Positions 54,243-61,973 of a stretch of 61,973 bases of DNA are shown one piece after another (the first letter of the stretch is position 1; every line of letters starts with the position of its first letter). Below the pieces are notes generated by a model that worked only from the letters and a program-made list of their open reading frames with translations, was not told where the DNA came from and made no database searches. A program made the translations under genes and the position numbers. Source of the DNA: Peribacillus butanolivorans (GTDB lineage Bacteria > Bacillota > Bacilli > Bacillales > DSM-1321); NCBI RefSeq assembly GCF_001273755.1, contig NZ_LGYA01000001.1, positions 445,486-507,458 on the forward strand, written 5' to 3'.

Positions 54243-54616
54243 TTGTTTGTTTGGCTCTGTTAAAGGATGTTGTTGATTTTGAGCTAAGGCAGGGTAGTTG
54301 AACAAGAAAACATATAAAATTTTAGAGGAATAAGGGTCAACCACTTGTCATCCCTCTGGATAGAAACAAAAAGATTATGAAGCGCCTTTGTCGTTTTGTG
54401 CTTAACAAAATTCACTAGCTGTACGGAAAAGCCCATTCATTAAATTAGTTAGTATTGAGCATGTAAAGGTTCCCTATGCAGAGAAGCCAATTCGAACAAC
54501 TTAGATTTACCAGTTTTATTTTATCTCCATTGCATTCCATATTTCGATCACAGCTGAAATATTCAGAAGTTATAATAGGCACAGGTTGGTCATTATAATA
54601 TGTGGGGAGATAAAAA
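54243..54616. other. Intergenic stretch, nothing firm
   Basis: No frame is supported. GGCTCTGTTAAAG at about 54251 recalls insertion sequence ends, but no transposase remnant or partner end is visible. GGGGAGA before 54617 is the ribosome site of the next gene. Confidence 0.4.
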
Positions 54617-55501
54617 ATGAATACTTTCAAATTTACACTGTTAATACTCTTAACAACATTTTTAATGGGTTCTTCTTTTTCTGTAGGTAAAATAGGTTTG
54701 TCTTATTCATCCCCGTTGTTATTAGCAGCATTACGCTTCACACTTGCCGGACTCTTAATGGTAGTAATCGTTATCGCTTTAAAAAGGCCGCACCCAGAAT
54801 CTAAAAGAAACTGGATAAAGATGCTTATTATTGGTACTTTCCAAACAGCCGGTGTTATGGGGTGTATTTTCTTAAGTTTACGAACCATTACAGCTAGTGA
54901 ATCCTCAATTCTAACATTCACTAACCCTTTACTTGTTGTTCTATTCGGTACCGTATTTTTACAAACGCGCTATAAACTTTATCAATGGATTGGTGTTCTT
55001 TTAGGATTAGTAGGAGTAAGCATTACAATGGGAACGCAAATTGAATTTAAGATTGGTATTCTTTTTGGCATTCTTTCTGCTGTTTTTTGGGCAATTTCAA
55101 CATTATTAGTTAAAAAATGGGGATTGTTTTTCGATACGTGGGTTCTATCTGCTTATCAGATGTTTTTTGGTGGATTACTACTTTTACTTAGCAGCTTTAT
55201 TCTTGAAAAACCAGTCTTCATTTTGAACGGTAATTCATTGTTCATTTTATTATGGTTAAGTATTATGTCTTCTATTGTCCAATTTGCCGTCTGGTATTAT
55301 CTTTTACAAAAGGGTGATCCAGGAAAAACGAGTGCCTTTTTATTTTTGGCACCTTTCTTTGGTGTATTATCTGGCTGGTTACTATTAGGGGAGACGTTAT
55401 ACCCTTCAATCATAGTTGGTGGCTTGTTTATTATAATTGGTGTCTATCTTGTAAATAGAAATTTCCAGCAGAAGAATAACCAAGTTAAAAGAGCTTTATA
55501 A
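54617..55501 (+). CDS. EamA/DMT family transporter
   Basis: A 294-residue exporter-type membrane protein with ten predicted helices in two EamA repeats (about 5-135 and 145-285). GGGGAGAT precedes ATG 54617. It is only distantly like the DMT protein at 2815. It is followed by a terminator and a convergent ArsR-like regulator. Substrate unknown. Confidence 0.9.
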   Translation: MNTFKFTLLILLTTFLMGSSFSVGKIGLSYSSPLLLAALRFTLAGLLMVVIVIALKRPHPESKRNWIKMLIIGTFQTAGVMGCIFLSLRTITASESSILTFTNPLLVVLFGTVFLQTRYKLYQWIGVLLGLVGVSITMGTQIEFKIGILFGILSAVFWAISTLLVKKWGLFFDTWVLSAYQMFFGGLLLLLSSFILEKPVFILNGNSLFILLWLSIMSSIVQFAVWYYLLQKGDPGKTSAFLFLAPFFGVLSGWLLLGETLYPSIIVGGLFIIIGVYLVNRNFQQKNNQVKRAL

Positions 55502-55537
55502 ATAAATAGTTTGTTCTAAGCATTCAAGCGCAAATGT

Positions 55538-55601
55538 AACCCCTCATAGTGTTCAGAAAAAAATAAGTTACCCTTATCTGTGAACTAAGGAGGGGTTTTT
55601 C
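55538..55601. terminator. Bidirectional terminator
   Basis: AACCCCTC and GAGGGGTT, with inner GTTCA/TGAAC pairing, and T5. It lies between the convergent DMT and ArsR-like genes. Confidence 0.8.
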
Positions 55602-55612
55602 TCAGCGTTAAA

Positions 55613-56299
55613 TTACACATTTATATTAAAAGCTTGTTTAAACCCTACTTTTCCTTTATCTGTGACTTTAACAGCGCGAATTGATGGAACTTGAATTATC
55701 CAACCTAATTCAAAAAAGTGTGTCATAAGTCCATGTCCTAAAGAGCCAGCAAGATGATGATGACGCTCACTCCAGTCTAGACATGCGTGAGAAAATGAGC
55801 GGCGTTTTCTTTTTAATATACATAAATCAAGGCCGAAATCAGTAAAAAACTGTTCTCCTTTAGGTGTAACTACAAAATCTCTTACTTCTTTTTCCAAATA
55901 ACCAGCATTCAACATCGATTCGGTTAAATCGACTCCTAATTTTCCTGCTAAATGGTCATAGCAAGTTCTTGCTTCCCGAAGCAATTTTACCTGACTAGAT
56001 TGTTTTAAAGAGCGCACTTCAGGAGGTGGAGAAATCGCAAGGAACGATTCTAAAATGCGCGCGACTTCTCCATTTGCTAGTTGGAAATAGCGATGACGTC
56101 CGTGTTTTTCAACGTTAACAAGGTTACCTTCTATCAATTTAGAAAGGTGAAAGCTGGCTGTTTGAGGTGTTATCGCAGCCATAAAAGCTAATTCACTGGC
56201 TGTATGAAAACGTCCGTCCATTAAACTCGTTAGAATTGTTGCCCGCGACGTTTCTCCAAGGAGAAAAGCAACTTCCGCCACATTTGGATTTATATTCAT
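55613..56299 (-). CDS. ArsR-type winged-helix regulator, long form
   Basis: A ~228-residue protein with an N-terminal ArsR-like winged helix at about 10-75 (ETSRATILTSLMDGRFHTASELAFMAAITPQTASFHLSKL) and a C-terminal extension rich in His and basic residues (LDWSERHHHLAGSLGHGL near 185), as in the HTH-plus-hydrogen-bond-rich family often found with transporters. The frame is open from 56359, but AAAGGATGG fits ATG 56299. It is divergent from the broken monooxygenase gene; target unknown. Confidence 0.88.
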   Translation of the reverse strand: MNINPNVAEVAFLLGETSRATILTSLMDGRFHTASELAFMAAITPQTASFHLSKLIEGNLVNVEKHGRHRYFQLANGEVARILESFLAISPPPEVRSLKQSSQVKLLREARTCYDHLAGKLGVDLTESMLNAGYLEKEVRDFVVTPKGEQFFTDFGLDLCILKRKRRSFSHACLDWSERHHHLAGSLGHGLMTHFFELGWIIQVPSIRAVKVTDKGKVGFKQAFNINV

Positions 56300-56386
56300 T
56301 TTTACCATCCTTTCTGCATTCCACATTTCGATTATAGTTGTAGTGTCTATCGTTTTCAATGAATAATAACAATTTCAAGGGGGAAC

Positions 56387-56638
56387 ATGATGAACACCTA
56401 TAATATAGAAATATTTACTTCTCAAAGAACAGACCACGTTTCAAAAGGATCTGCAAGCATGGCAGATAAGGTGATAGAATTTGGAAGGTAACCTGGATTT
56501 ATCAGTGTTGAGAGCTCAAGAGATCACGAAGGGCATGGTTATTTTACAGTCCCTTATTTGGAATCCTTAGAAGCGATTCAAAAGTGGAAAGAGAATACGA
56601 ATCATCAAGTAGCACAACAAAAAGGAAGAGAAACGTAG
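56387..56638 (+). pseudogene. Antibiotic biosynthesis monooxygenase family, nonsense-mutated
   Basis: An 83-codon frame with good ribosome site (AAGGGGGAAC) reads EIFTSQRTDHVSKGSASMADK, then TAA at 56489-56491 in place of a residue before PGFISVESSRDHEGHG, and continues in frame to the end at 56638. PGFISVESSRD is the core of ABM-domain proteins (~90-100 residues). A single stop breaks it. It is divergent from the ArsR-like regulator, which may have controlled it. Confidence 0.8.
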
Positions 56639-56756
56639 TATAGAAAAATACAACGTGCAGATTTGTAAGGTGGTAAGAGCTATTCTTTTATAGGGAGTAA
56701 ATGAGTTGTCCAGTTCAACTGAAAACAAATGTACAGTCCCTGGTTGCTAAATGGAA

Positions 56757-56773
56757 GCAGCTCTTTTTCTTAT
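56757..56773 (+). repeat. Repeat core fragment at an IS remnant edge
   Basis: GCAGCTCTTTTTCTTAT is identical to the hairpin/T-tract part of the repeat at 6448-6522. It stands at the left edge of the IS1595-like remnant. No 5' module is visible. Confidence 0.5.
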
Positions 56774-57089
56774 TGGATATGTTAAATCTAATAACGAAGT
56801 GGAGCACGTCATCATAAACGGCAGTAAGAAAGAATATGTAAAGAAAGGCATCTACCACCTCAATAATATTAATAATTACCATTCCCGTTTAAAGAAATGG
56901 ATAAGTCGTTTTAATGGTGTTTCTACGAAGTATTTACAACTTTATTTAGTGTGGTTTCAATTTCTCGACAATAGGAAAATGGAAAGCCATTTGAGCAAGA
57001 AAAAGCAAATGCAAATGCTTATCTTGGCAAGTGTTCATGGAACTTGGGAAACCGCAGATAAGTTAAGACTGAGAAACTTCGCATTCTAA
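56774..57089 (+). pseudogene. IS1595-like (ISXO2) transposase, C-terminal fragment
   Basis: The frame reads GYVKSNNEVEHVIINGSKKE, then GIYHLNNINNYHSRLKKW and GVSTKYLQLYLVWFQFLDN, which matches the C-terminal part of ISXO2/IS1595 DDE-type transposases (conserved H...NN..SRLK and KYL.LYL.WF). The N-terminal two-thirds are missing. The fragment begins against repeat-core sequence; an ATG at 56751 lies in that core and is probably not a real start. Confidence 0.75.
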
Positions 57090-57243
57090 GTGCCAAGATT
57101 ATAGGAAAATAAAAATGCACATAAAAAATGAACTGGGAAATGTATCTCCAAGCTCATGTATTTTGCTGTCCGTTTTTTACTTAAACACCCTAGTTGAAGA
57201 AGAAAATGACTATACTACTTATTAGATAAAAGGAAAACCGTGT

Positions 57244-57657
57244 TCAGTCATTAAAAATCCACACATTAAATTCCTCATTTTGTTCTTGTAAATACCATCC
57301 TGATTTATCATAATAATCATTTAAATAGGAATCAGTCGGACATAGTGAAATGATAGGTAAATCATTTATCGTTTTTAACATCTTTTTTAATAACCCTTGA
57401 CCGCGATAAATTTCACTAATCGCAAATTGGTATAAAGATATTTTGTTTTGTGTTTTTTTTCGGTAAAACCGAAAAGCCCCTACTACTTGACCTTCTACTG
57501 TTGCCACTATCATTTGCTTTCTTCTTATGGCTGCTTTAATTCCAAGAGGGCATAAAAACTCTTCAGAATAAACCGCACTGTTATTGCGGTCTAAATTTTC
57601 GTTGAAGAACGACACAACTTCAGGTATATGAGTTGGATTTGCTAAGGCTATCTGCAT
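57244..57657 (-). CDS. GNAT family N-acetyltransferase
   Basis: A 137-residue short GNAT. The acetyl-CoA motif is SEIYRGQGLLKKMLKTI (about 83-99), and the preceding strand VVGAFRFYRKK is usual for the fold. GGGGGGAG precedes ATG 57657. It lies 22 bases downstream of the serine hydrolase gene in the same direction, so the two may be cotranscribed. Substrate unknown. Confidence 0.87.
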   Translation of the reverse strand: MQIALANPTHIPEVVSFFNENLDRNNSAVYSEEFLCPLGIKAAIRRKQMIVATVEGQVVGAFRFYRKKTQNKISLYQFAISEIYRGQGLLKKMLKTINDLPIISLCPTDSYLNDYYDKSGWYLQEQNEEFNVWIFND

Positions 57658-57679
57658 ATTTCTCCCCCCTTAACGCTTT

Positions 57680-58717
57680 TTAAGACAAAAGAGATTTATA
57701 TATTTCTCCTATAATACCTTCCATTTGATGAACACCCAATTCTGCATTTGTCATTATGACCGCACCTTTCTCTAAATATGGAAACGCCACCATCATACAT
57801 TGAAAGCCCACTCCCCAACCAAGTGATGTAATTTCTAGTTCTTTTTCAGAACTTTCAAGAAACACACCTAATCCAGTCCAACTTTTACCTCTTTGTGGGG
57901 TTATCATTTCTGTTGCTAAACTTTCCGAAATGCCAACCTTGCTTTCTCCTTTTACAGCATTCATTAACTCACGAACTAATTCAGCTAAATTCAAAGAAGT
58001 TGTCCATAATCCAGAAGCCGCTGGATAAGGATATATTGGATATTTTCCATCTACTAATTCACCGTTTTTGTTGTGACCACAAGAAAAATTTTGTCTATCC
58101 ACTTCCAACATTGTTGTATTGAATTGGCTATTTGCCATTCCTACTGGTTCAAATATTTGCTCATTCATAACTTGATGAAACGGTTTTTCAGTAACATCTT
58201 CTATCAGTTGCTGAATGATACAAAAACCTGCATCCGAATAATGGAATTCACTTTCTGGTTCACACTTGACGTCAATAGGAGTTTTACAATAAGGGGTTTT
58301 CCCCTCTAATAATTTAACCATCGAAGGAACCCCTATTTTTGAATTTAGTTCAGGAAAACTACCTTCAGGGTCTTTAATTCCAGATTGATGACTTAGTAAG
58401 TTCCTCAATGTCACTTTTTTATTTTTAGTAAAATCATTTTCTGGTACTTTCCACGATACAAGACTTTCATTCACATCATCACCTAAATCAAGAAGTCCAT
58501 CCTGTACTAGCTTCATAGCAAGTATTCCTGTTAAGAACTTGCTAATTGAACACGCACTAATAATAGAATCTTCATTTGTTTTTCTATTGCTTTCCACTTC
58601 TAATATGCCATAATTTTCTGTTCCATTAATTTCACCGCCCTCAAGCAATGTGATACTTAAACCTTGCACATTATAATGTTTCATTCGTTCTTCAATGTTA
58701 ATGTTTTTTAATTTCAC
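57680..58717 (-). CDS. Beta-lactamase family serine hydrolase
   Basis: A ~345-residue class C beta-lactamase/penicillin-binding-like hydrolase. The nucleophile motif SxxK reads SISK (about 57-60 from the chosen start) and the second motif YSD lies in FHYSDAGFC (about 168). No signal peptide is visible, so it appears cytoplasmic, as for many esterase-like members. The frame is open from 58744; AAGGAG fits GTG 58717. It is upstream of the GNAT gene. It need not confer resistance; substrate unknown. Confidence 0.88.
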   Translation of the reverse strand: MKLKNINIEERMKHYNVQGLSITLLEGGEINGTENYGILEVESNRKTNEDSIISACSISKFLTGILAMKLVQDGLLDLGDDVNESLVSWKVPENDFTKNKKVTLRNLLSHQSGIKDPEGSFPELNSKIGVPSMVKLLEGKTPYCKTPIDVKCEPESEFHYSDAGFCIIQQLIEDVTEKPFHQVMNEQIFEPVGMANSQFNTTMLEVDRQNFSCGHNKNGELVDGKYPIYPYPAASGLWTTSLNLAELVRELMNAVKGESKVGISESLATEMITPQRGKSWTGLGVFLESSEKELEITSLGWGVGFQCMMVAFPYLEKGAVIMTNAELGVHQMEGIIGEIYKSLLS

Positions 58718-58852
58718 AATTATTCTCCTTGGTAGTATTATCAAATAAAATATAACACGAATATACGTTCTGCTATATCTATTTGTAAAATAAATTAAAA
58801 TAATTTTATTAGATGTAGGGCAGGCGATAAAGGCAAATTAGAGTTAGTTAAG

Positions 58853-58999
58853 TTGTAAGTTTAGCTGTGATTGCAATTAGTTCAGCAGTAATAGCTTGGA
58901 GAATGGGTAATGTTATAAATTACTTGTTTGACTTAGTTATGTTATCAGAAAGTGGTTTATTCTTTTCTTTCCTTCTATGCCTTTTCTTAATGAACTAGC
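58853..58999 (+). pseudogene. C-terminal remnant of a membrane protein
   Basis: An open stretch without start reads VSLAVIAISSAVIAWRMGNV, then LFDLVMLSESGLFFSFLLCL, and its stop lies inside the following repeat. Two hydrophobic segments. Not identified. Confidence 0.3.
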
Positions 59000-59069
59000 A
59001 GGTGCTTAACTTCAATAAGAGAGGTCGCTGCGGCAGCCTTTTTCTTATAGAGCTAAAGGGGCAGGTTAG
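58985..59069 (+). repeat. Dispersed repeat, complete copy
   Basis: GAACTAGCAGGTGCTTAA, hairpin GTCGCTGCGGCAGC with T5, CTTATAGAGC, then TAAAGGGGCAGGTTAG. The 3' flank GTTAGTGGAAGAAGGA matches other copies. Confidence 0.85.
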
Positions 59070-59372
59070 TGGAAGAAGGATTAACTATCAGACACTCCAA
59101 TTATCAGAGAGGACTATGTTGTTTGGTAATGCCAATTTCATTGTAGTTGAGAGCGACATCCCAAACCCACCTCACTATGAAAGTAGCAGGAAGAGGTAGC
59201 TGACCATTTGGCGTGTACTAGGTAAAGCTAAATAATTCTTTGTATTGAGTATAAGAAGACATTTAATCTAATTCTCTTATTTTCGAAACTTGTGTTTTTT
59301 TATCAGCAAATTGATCCATACAAAAAAGCTGTATCACGAATAAATTATATTTAGGAAAAAATTTTTTATTGA
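59070..59372 (+). other. Possible coding remnant downstream of a repeat
   Basis: In frame from the repeat to 59199 the sequence reads TLQLSERTMLFGNANFIVVE then SDIPNPPHYESSRKR and a stop. No start or ribosome site. It looks protein-like, but I do not recognise it. The remainder to 59372 is empty. Confidence 0.3.
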
Positions 59373-59390
59373 TTGAAAGGAAGAGTTTAT

Positions 59391-59924
59391 TTGAATAACA
59401 ACTTTGAAGAAAGTTCATCAGAAGAGAGTGGTAATATGGTAGAGGCAATTACAACTGGTGTATTTCATGTGCCCGTTGATAACCAAGCGCCAGATAGCAA
59501 TGATATGATCAACATCTATTTCAAAAATCCGAGTTCAAAAACGCTTACTGCGAATTTCCTAGTGGAATTTTCCTCTCCTGGGGTAGCTCCTGGCGTTCAA
59601 AACCCGGAAATTTCGTCTCCACCAAATGGTAACTGGACAGTAACAGTTCTCCCTCACCATACCCTCCTCATCGTAGTCACCGGTCCCGCTTCTCCTCCGG
59701 CTTTCGGAACATGGCGTTTTTCATTTTGGGGCGATATTGACCGCAACGAAAAGAAAAACAAACTTAGCGTAGAAGTAATTGCTGGGAGAATATTTGGTTC
59801 TGGGCCGGATTTGGCTTTTGACGATGCAGGGGCGACTTTCCCTCATGGGTTGTTTGTTGATGCAGACATTGAAGTAACCGGTCCATCAGTCCCAGTCCCA
59901 ACAGGCGGTATCATTTCGGTCTAA
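59391..59924 (+). CDS. Unknown beta-rich protein, 177 residues
   Basis: A soluble protein with alternating hydrophobic pattern and many Pro, Gly and Asn residues: an N-terminal acidic Ser-rich tail (NNNFEESSSEESG), then ITTGVFHVPVDNQAPD, NWTVTVLPHHTLLIVVTGPA near 85 and a Pro-rich end GPSVPVPTGGII. There is no signal peptide. The composition recalls spore-coat or exosporium proteins, but no family is recognised. The frame is open from 59373; AAAGGAAG fits TTG 59391. It is the single gene between two repeats. Its GC content appears higher than its surroundings. Confidence 0.7.
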   Translation: MNNNFEESSSEESGNMVEAITTGVFHVPVDNQAPDSNDMINIYFKNPSSKTLTANFLVEFSSPGVAPGVQNPEISSPPNGNWTVTVLPHHTLLIVVTGPASPPAFGTWRFSFWGDIDRNEKKNKLSVEVIAGRIFGSGPDLAFDDAGATFPHGLFVDADIEVTGPSVPVPTGGIISV

Positions 59925-60316
59925 CAATCGAAACAGCTTACAGAATGGAAGGCGATGGCTTGATGCAGTCGTCCTTTCTTTTTCCGGCATGGGGTTATCC
60001 CAATGTAACAAAATAAATTGAAGATATAAAAGGCATTAAGCTAAAACAACTGAAGGTTTGTGAAATGATACCCTTAAACTAACGGGTGCGTTAGCTGAAG
60101 ATCGGAACTGTCTTTAAGGCAGCTTTTTCTTATGGAACTAAAGGGGCAGGATAGCTCAATAAGTGACTGAAGGGTTAGCCTATTTCAAAAGTTTCAGGTG
60201 AGTTAATAAGTGAAAAATTGGGACCAAACAATTTTGGTCCCAAATAAATCTTCCTAATTTGAATCGAATTTTAAAAAACGAATTTAATGCTTATGATCAT
60301 CCTGCTAAAGATAAGG
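59925..60316. other. Intergenic stretch holding one repeat
   Basis: It contains the repeat at 60074-60154 and a short inverted repeat (TTGGGACCAAA and TTTTGGTCCCAA at about 60219-60243). No gene. Confidence 0.5.
60074..60154 (+). repeat. Dispersed repeat, near-consensus copy
   Basis: TTAAACTAACGGGTGCGTTAG, CTGAAGATCGGAACTGTC, hairpin GGCAGCTTTTTC, then TTATGGAACTAAAGGGGCAGG and ATAG. Together with 5122 it defines the consensus. Confidence 0.88.
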
Positions 60317-60976
60317 TTAGTTTTTTGTTGGGTAAACTGCTTCAAAGTATGGTTGAGTAGCGTATTGGTTATACCACATATCTGCAATTAGATCCGGGTC
60401 ACCCTCTGTACCTTTTTCGATTAGCGTACCAATAGATAAATGTCCAACGTAAATGCTCTGTTCTTTTAGGATGTTGTGCAAGTTTGTGGCGTAATTACGT
60501 AGTCCAGCCATAACAATACCTGCGTTACCAAGTTGAGGAATTGGATGCATTGCGGAAATACCTGTTGGGAAAAGAATCGCGCCTGCACCTTTTTTTTGCA
60601 TTCCTGGTAATACGCTTTGAACGGCTTCAATGGCTGGTAATAAGAAATAATTAATTTGTTCTGTCATATTTTCTGCAGTTACATCTAATGTGGGAATAAA
60701 TGATTTGGGTCCTGGATAGGGACTAAATTCAAGTACATCAATATTATTAAAATCTGCTTTTGCATCGTCTAAAGCTTTTTTTAATTGTTCTAAATTTCGT
60801 AAGTCTGCTAAATAATATTTAGACTCAATATTTAAGCCTTTTAATTCTTCAACCATAGCTGATAACTTTTCTTTGTTACGAGCGATAAGGGCCACGTTAA
60901 ATTGTTCTGAACCAAATCTCTTAGCGATTGATAAACCTAAACCGGGACCTGCACCGATAACAGCAATTGTTGTCAT
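60317..60976 (-). CDS. SDR-family protein lacking the canonical active site
   Basis: A 219-residue short-chain dehydrogenase/reductase-like protein. The NAD(P) motif VIGAGPGLGLSIAKRFG is at about 5-21, and NVALIARNKEKL follows. The usual catalytic YxxxK is absent: the region after LFPTGISAMHPIPQL reads GNAGIVMAGLRNYATNL. It may be a non-classical SDR or a binding protein. ATG 60976 lies in a divergent arrangement with the TetR gene at 61101, which probably represses it. Confidence 0.82.
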   Translation of the reverse strand: MTTIAVIGAGPGLGLSIAKRFGSEQFNVALIARNKEKLSAMVEELKGLNIESKYYLADLRNLEQLKKALDDAKADFNNIDVLEFSPYPGPKSFIPTLDVTAENMTEQINYFLLPAIEAVQSVLPGMQKKGAGAILFPTGISAMHPIPQLGNAGIVMAGLRNYATNLHNILKEQSIYVGHLSIGTLIEKGTEGDPDLIADMWYNQYATQPYFEAVYPTKN

Positions 60977-61100
60977 TGATTTTAACCACCTTATTCATTA
61001 AAATTAAACCAACATCTGTTGTTTTAATGTAATTGTAAAGCAGAGAATATGATGTAACATCCAACAAAAAGAGCAGTTTGTTGTGATAAGGAGAAATATA

Positions 61101-61643
61101 ATGAAAGTACAAAATATCCGAAAAACATCAACGAGACAAGCTATTGTGGAGGAATTTATTGAGCTTTTAAAGCATAAAAAAATTGAAAAGGTAACGATAA
61201 AGGATATAACAGAACAAGCAAATATAAATCGAGCAACTTTCTATGCTCATTTTGAAGATAAATTTCAATTATTTGATGAAATGACAAAAGATTCAGCAAC
61301 CGAAAAGCTTAATAAGCATACAAAAGACATATACACGTGGGATAAAAAACAAGTAGAGAACTTATTCCAAGCTGTTTTTGAATACTTACAGCAAGTGAAA
61401 GATAGCTGTCCGTATAGTTATCAGAATCTATTTCCATTATTAAGAATGAAAATGCTTGATGCGTTAAAAATTCATTTACAATTATGTATCCAGTTGAATG
61501 AATTTAATGATATAAAAGAATTTAATATTTTGTTATATTCAAGAATTCTATATGATGCAGCAGAGCTATTGGTAGTGGAGAAAACCAATTTATCTCAAAA
61601 AAAAATTATTGAAGAAGTATCTTTATTAATTTTTAACAAATGA
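61101..61643 (+). CDS. TetR family transcriptional regulator
   Basis: A ~180-residue TetR repressor with HTH at about 10-50 (KIEKVTIKDITEQANINRATFYAHFEDKFQLF) and a helical C-terminal domain. The frame is open from 61083; AAGGAG at 61088-61093 fits ATG 61101. It is divergent from the SDR gene, sharing a ~125 bp control region. It is followed by the repeat that carries the intron. Confidence 0.92.
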   Translation: MKVQNIRKTSTRQAIVEEFIELLKHKKIEKVTIKDITEQANINRATFYAHFEDKFQLFDEMTKDSATEKLNKHTKDIYTWDKKQVENLFQAVFEYLQQVKDSCPYSYQNLFPLLRMKMLDALKIHLQLCIQLNEFNDIKEFNILLYSRILYDAAELLVVEKTNLSQKKIIEEVSLLIFNK

Positions 61644-61669
61644 GTATAAAAGTTTTTGAATAAATGTTC

Positions 61670-61726
61670 TTAAACAAACGGGTGCGTTAGTTGAATATGG
61701 AGCTGTCTTTAAGGCAGCTCTTTTTC
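61670..61726 (+). repeat. Dispersed repeat, 5' half (interrupted by intron)
   Basis: TTAAACAAACGGGTGCGTTAG, GGAGCTGTC, then hairpin AAGGCAGCTCTTTTTC. It stops where GTGCGCCC of the intron begins; the missing 3' half corresponds to the sequence at 88-113. Confidence 0.88.
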
Positions 61727-61973
61727 GTGCGCCCGGCATGGGTGCAATCTATAGGGTGAAAGTCCCGAACCATGAAGGCAGTAGTAGTGGTTAGCTTAAT
61801 GCAAGGGTGTCCACGGTAACGTGGAATCTGAAGGAAGCAAGCGGCAAACCTCCGGTCTGAGGAACACGAACTTCATATAAGGCTAGGTATCATTGGATGA
61901 GTTTGCGAAACAAAACAAAGTCCTTACTGCCGAAGGTGGTACAGAGTAAATGAAGCAGATAGATGGAGGGAAA
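61727..61973 (+). mobile_element. Group II intron, 5' end (partial)
   Basis: It begins with GTGCGCCCGGCATGGGTG, a group II 5' splice-site sequence (GTGYG) followed by domain I features: GGGTGAAAGTCCCGAACCAT, GGTAACGTGGAATCTGAAGG and AAGCAAGCGGCAAACCTCCG. The window ends inside domain I, before any reverse transcriptase. Insertion directly after a terminator-like hairpin and T-tract fits class C introns. Confidence 0.88.

Noticed and set aside
54243..54440. Insertion sequence end at GGCTCTGTTAAAG
   Set aside because: No matching inverted end or transposase remnant could be found nearby.
88..61726. Integron attC array reading of the repeats
   Set aside because: The arrangement is cassette-like, but the copies lack clear attC R boxes (RYYYAAC/GTTRRRY pair in the usual layout), and no integron integrase is present. 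It was kept only as an analogy.
1..61973. Plasmid or prophage
   Set aside because: No replication, partition, conjugation, integrase or structural phage genes; gene content is chromosomal in type. A circle joined through the intron cannot be excluded.

Overview
The window comes from a low-GC, endospore-forming Bacillaceae (Bacillus or Peribacillus type). The evidence is a GerA-type germinant receptor operon, AGGAGG-type ribosome binding sites, frequent TTG and GTG starts, several sigma-54 activator/promoter pairs and CcpA cre-like sites. No replication, conjugation or phage genes were seen. Both ends lie inside group II intron sequence: a 3' end at 1-87 and a 5' end at 61727 onward. The window may therefore be one assembly contig that stops at a multicopy intron.

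The two flanks (about 0.1-9.3 kb and 56.7-61.7 kb) are accessory DNA. Single small genes (XRE regulator, VOC protein, two GNATs, small membrane proteins, serine hydrolase, unknown proteins, SDR/TetR pair) are separated by copies of a ~75-80 bp repeat. Each full repeat has a 5' hairpin (core CTAACGGGTGCGTTAG), a central terminator-like hairpin ending in T5-6, and a 3' hairpin (core GGGGCAGGTTAG). The introns at both window ends sit at the same point in this repeat, just after its terminator. An IS110 remnant and an IS1595-like remnant also end in sequence like the repeat core. This cassette-like arrangement is the most unusual feature here.

The middle is catabolic and sporulation DNA. It holds a MarR/threonine aldolase/AlaX operon; DMT exporter with LysR; a damaged hexuronate locus (truncated GPH transporter, ROK repressor, uxaC); an aspA pseudogene; a ger operon with tandem B subunits; a sigma-54 operon (GntP, 3-hydroxyisobutyrate dehydrogenase family, MmsA) with two broken genes; and a GntR-controlled acid-sugar operon (dehydrogenase, DUF1537 kinase, class II aldolase, GntP). 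Next come a pair of paralogous unknown proteins; a sigma-54 operon with a ureohydrolase, SSS symporter, class II aldolase and nearby 2-hydroxyacid dehydrogenase; and a sigma-54 operon for 5-oxoproline/lactam use (pxpB-pxpC-BCCP-biotin carboxylase-pxpA). A second pxpBC pair lies behind the third activator.

The right part holds a type I toxin-like peptide, a TetR/DHA2 drug exporter pair, a second DMT transporter, an ArsR-like regulator, and a broken monooxygenase gene. Broken genes are common (GPH transporter, aspA, GntP, dehydrogenase, VanZ, ABM, two transposases), so the region appears to be losing catabolic functions. All functions are inferred from sequence motifs read by eye; no database search was run.
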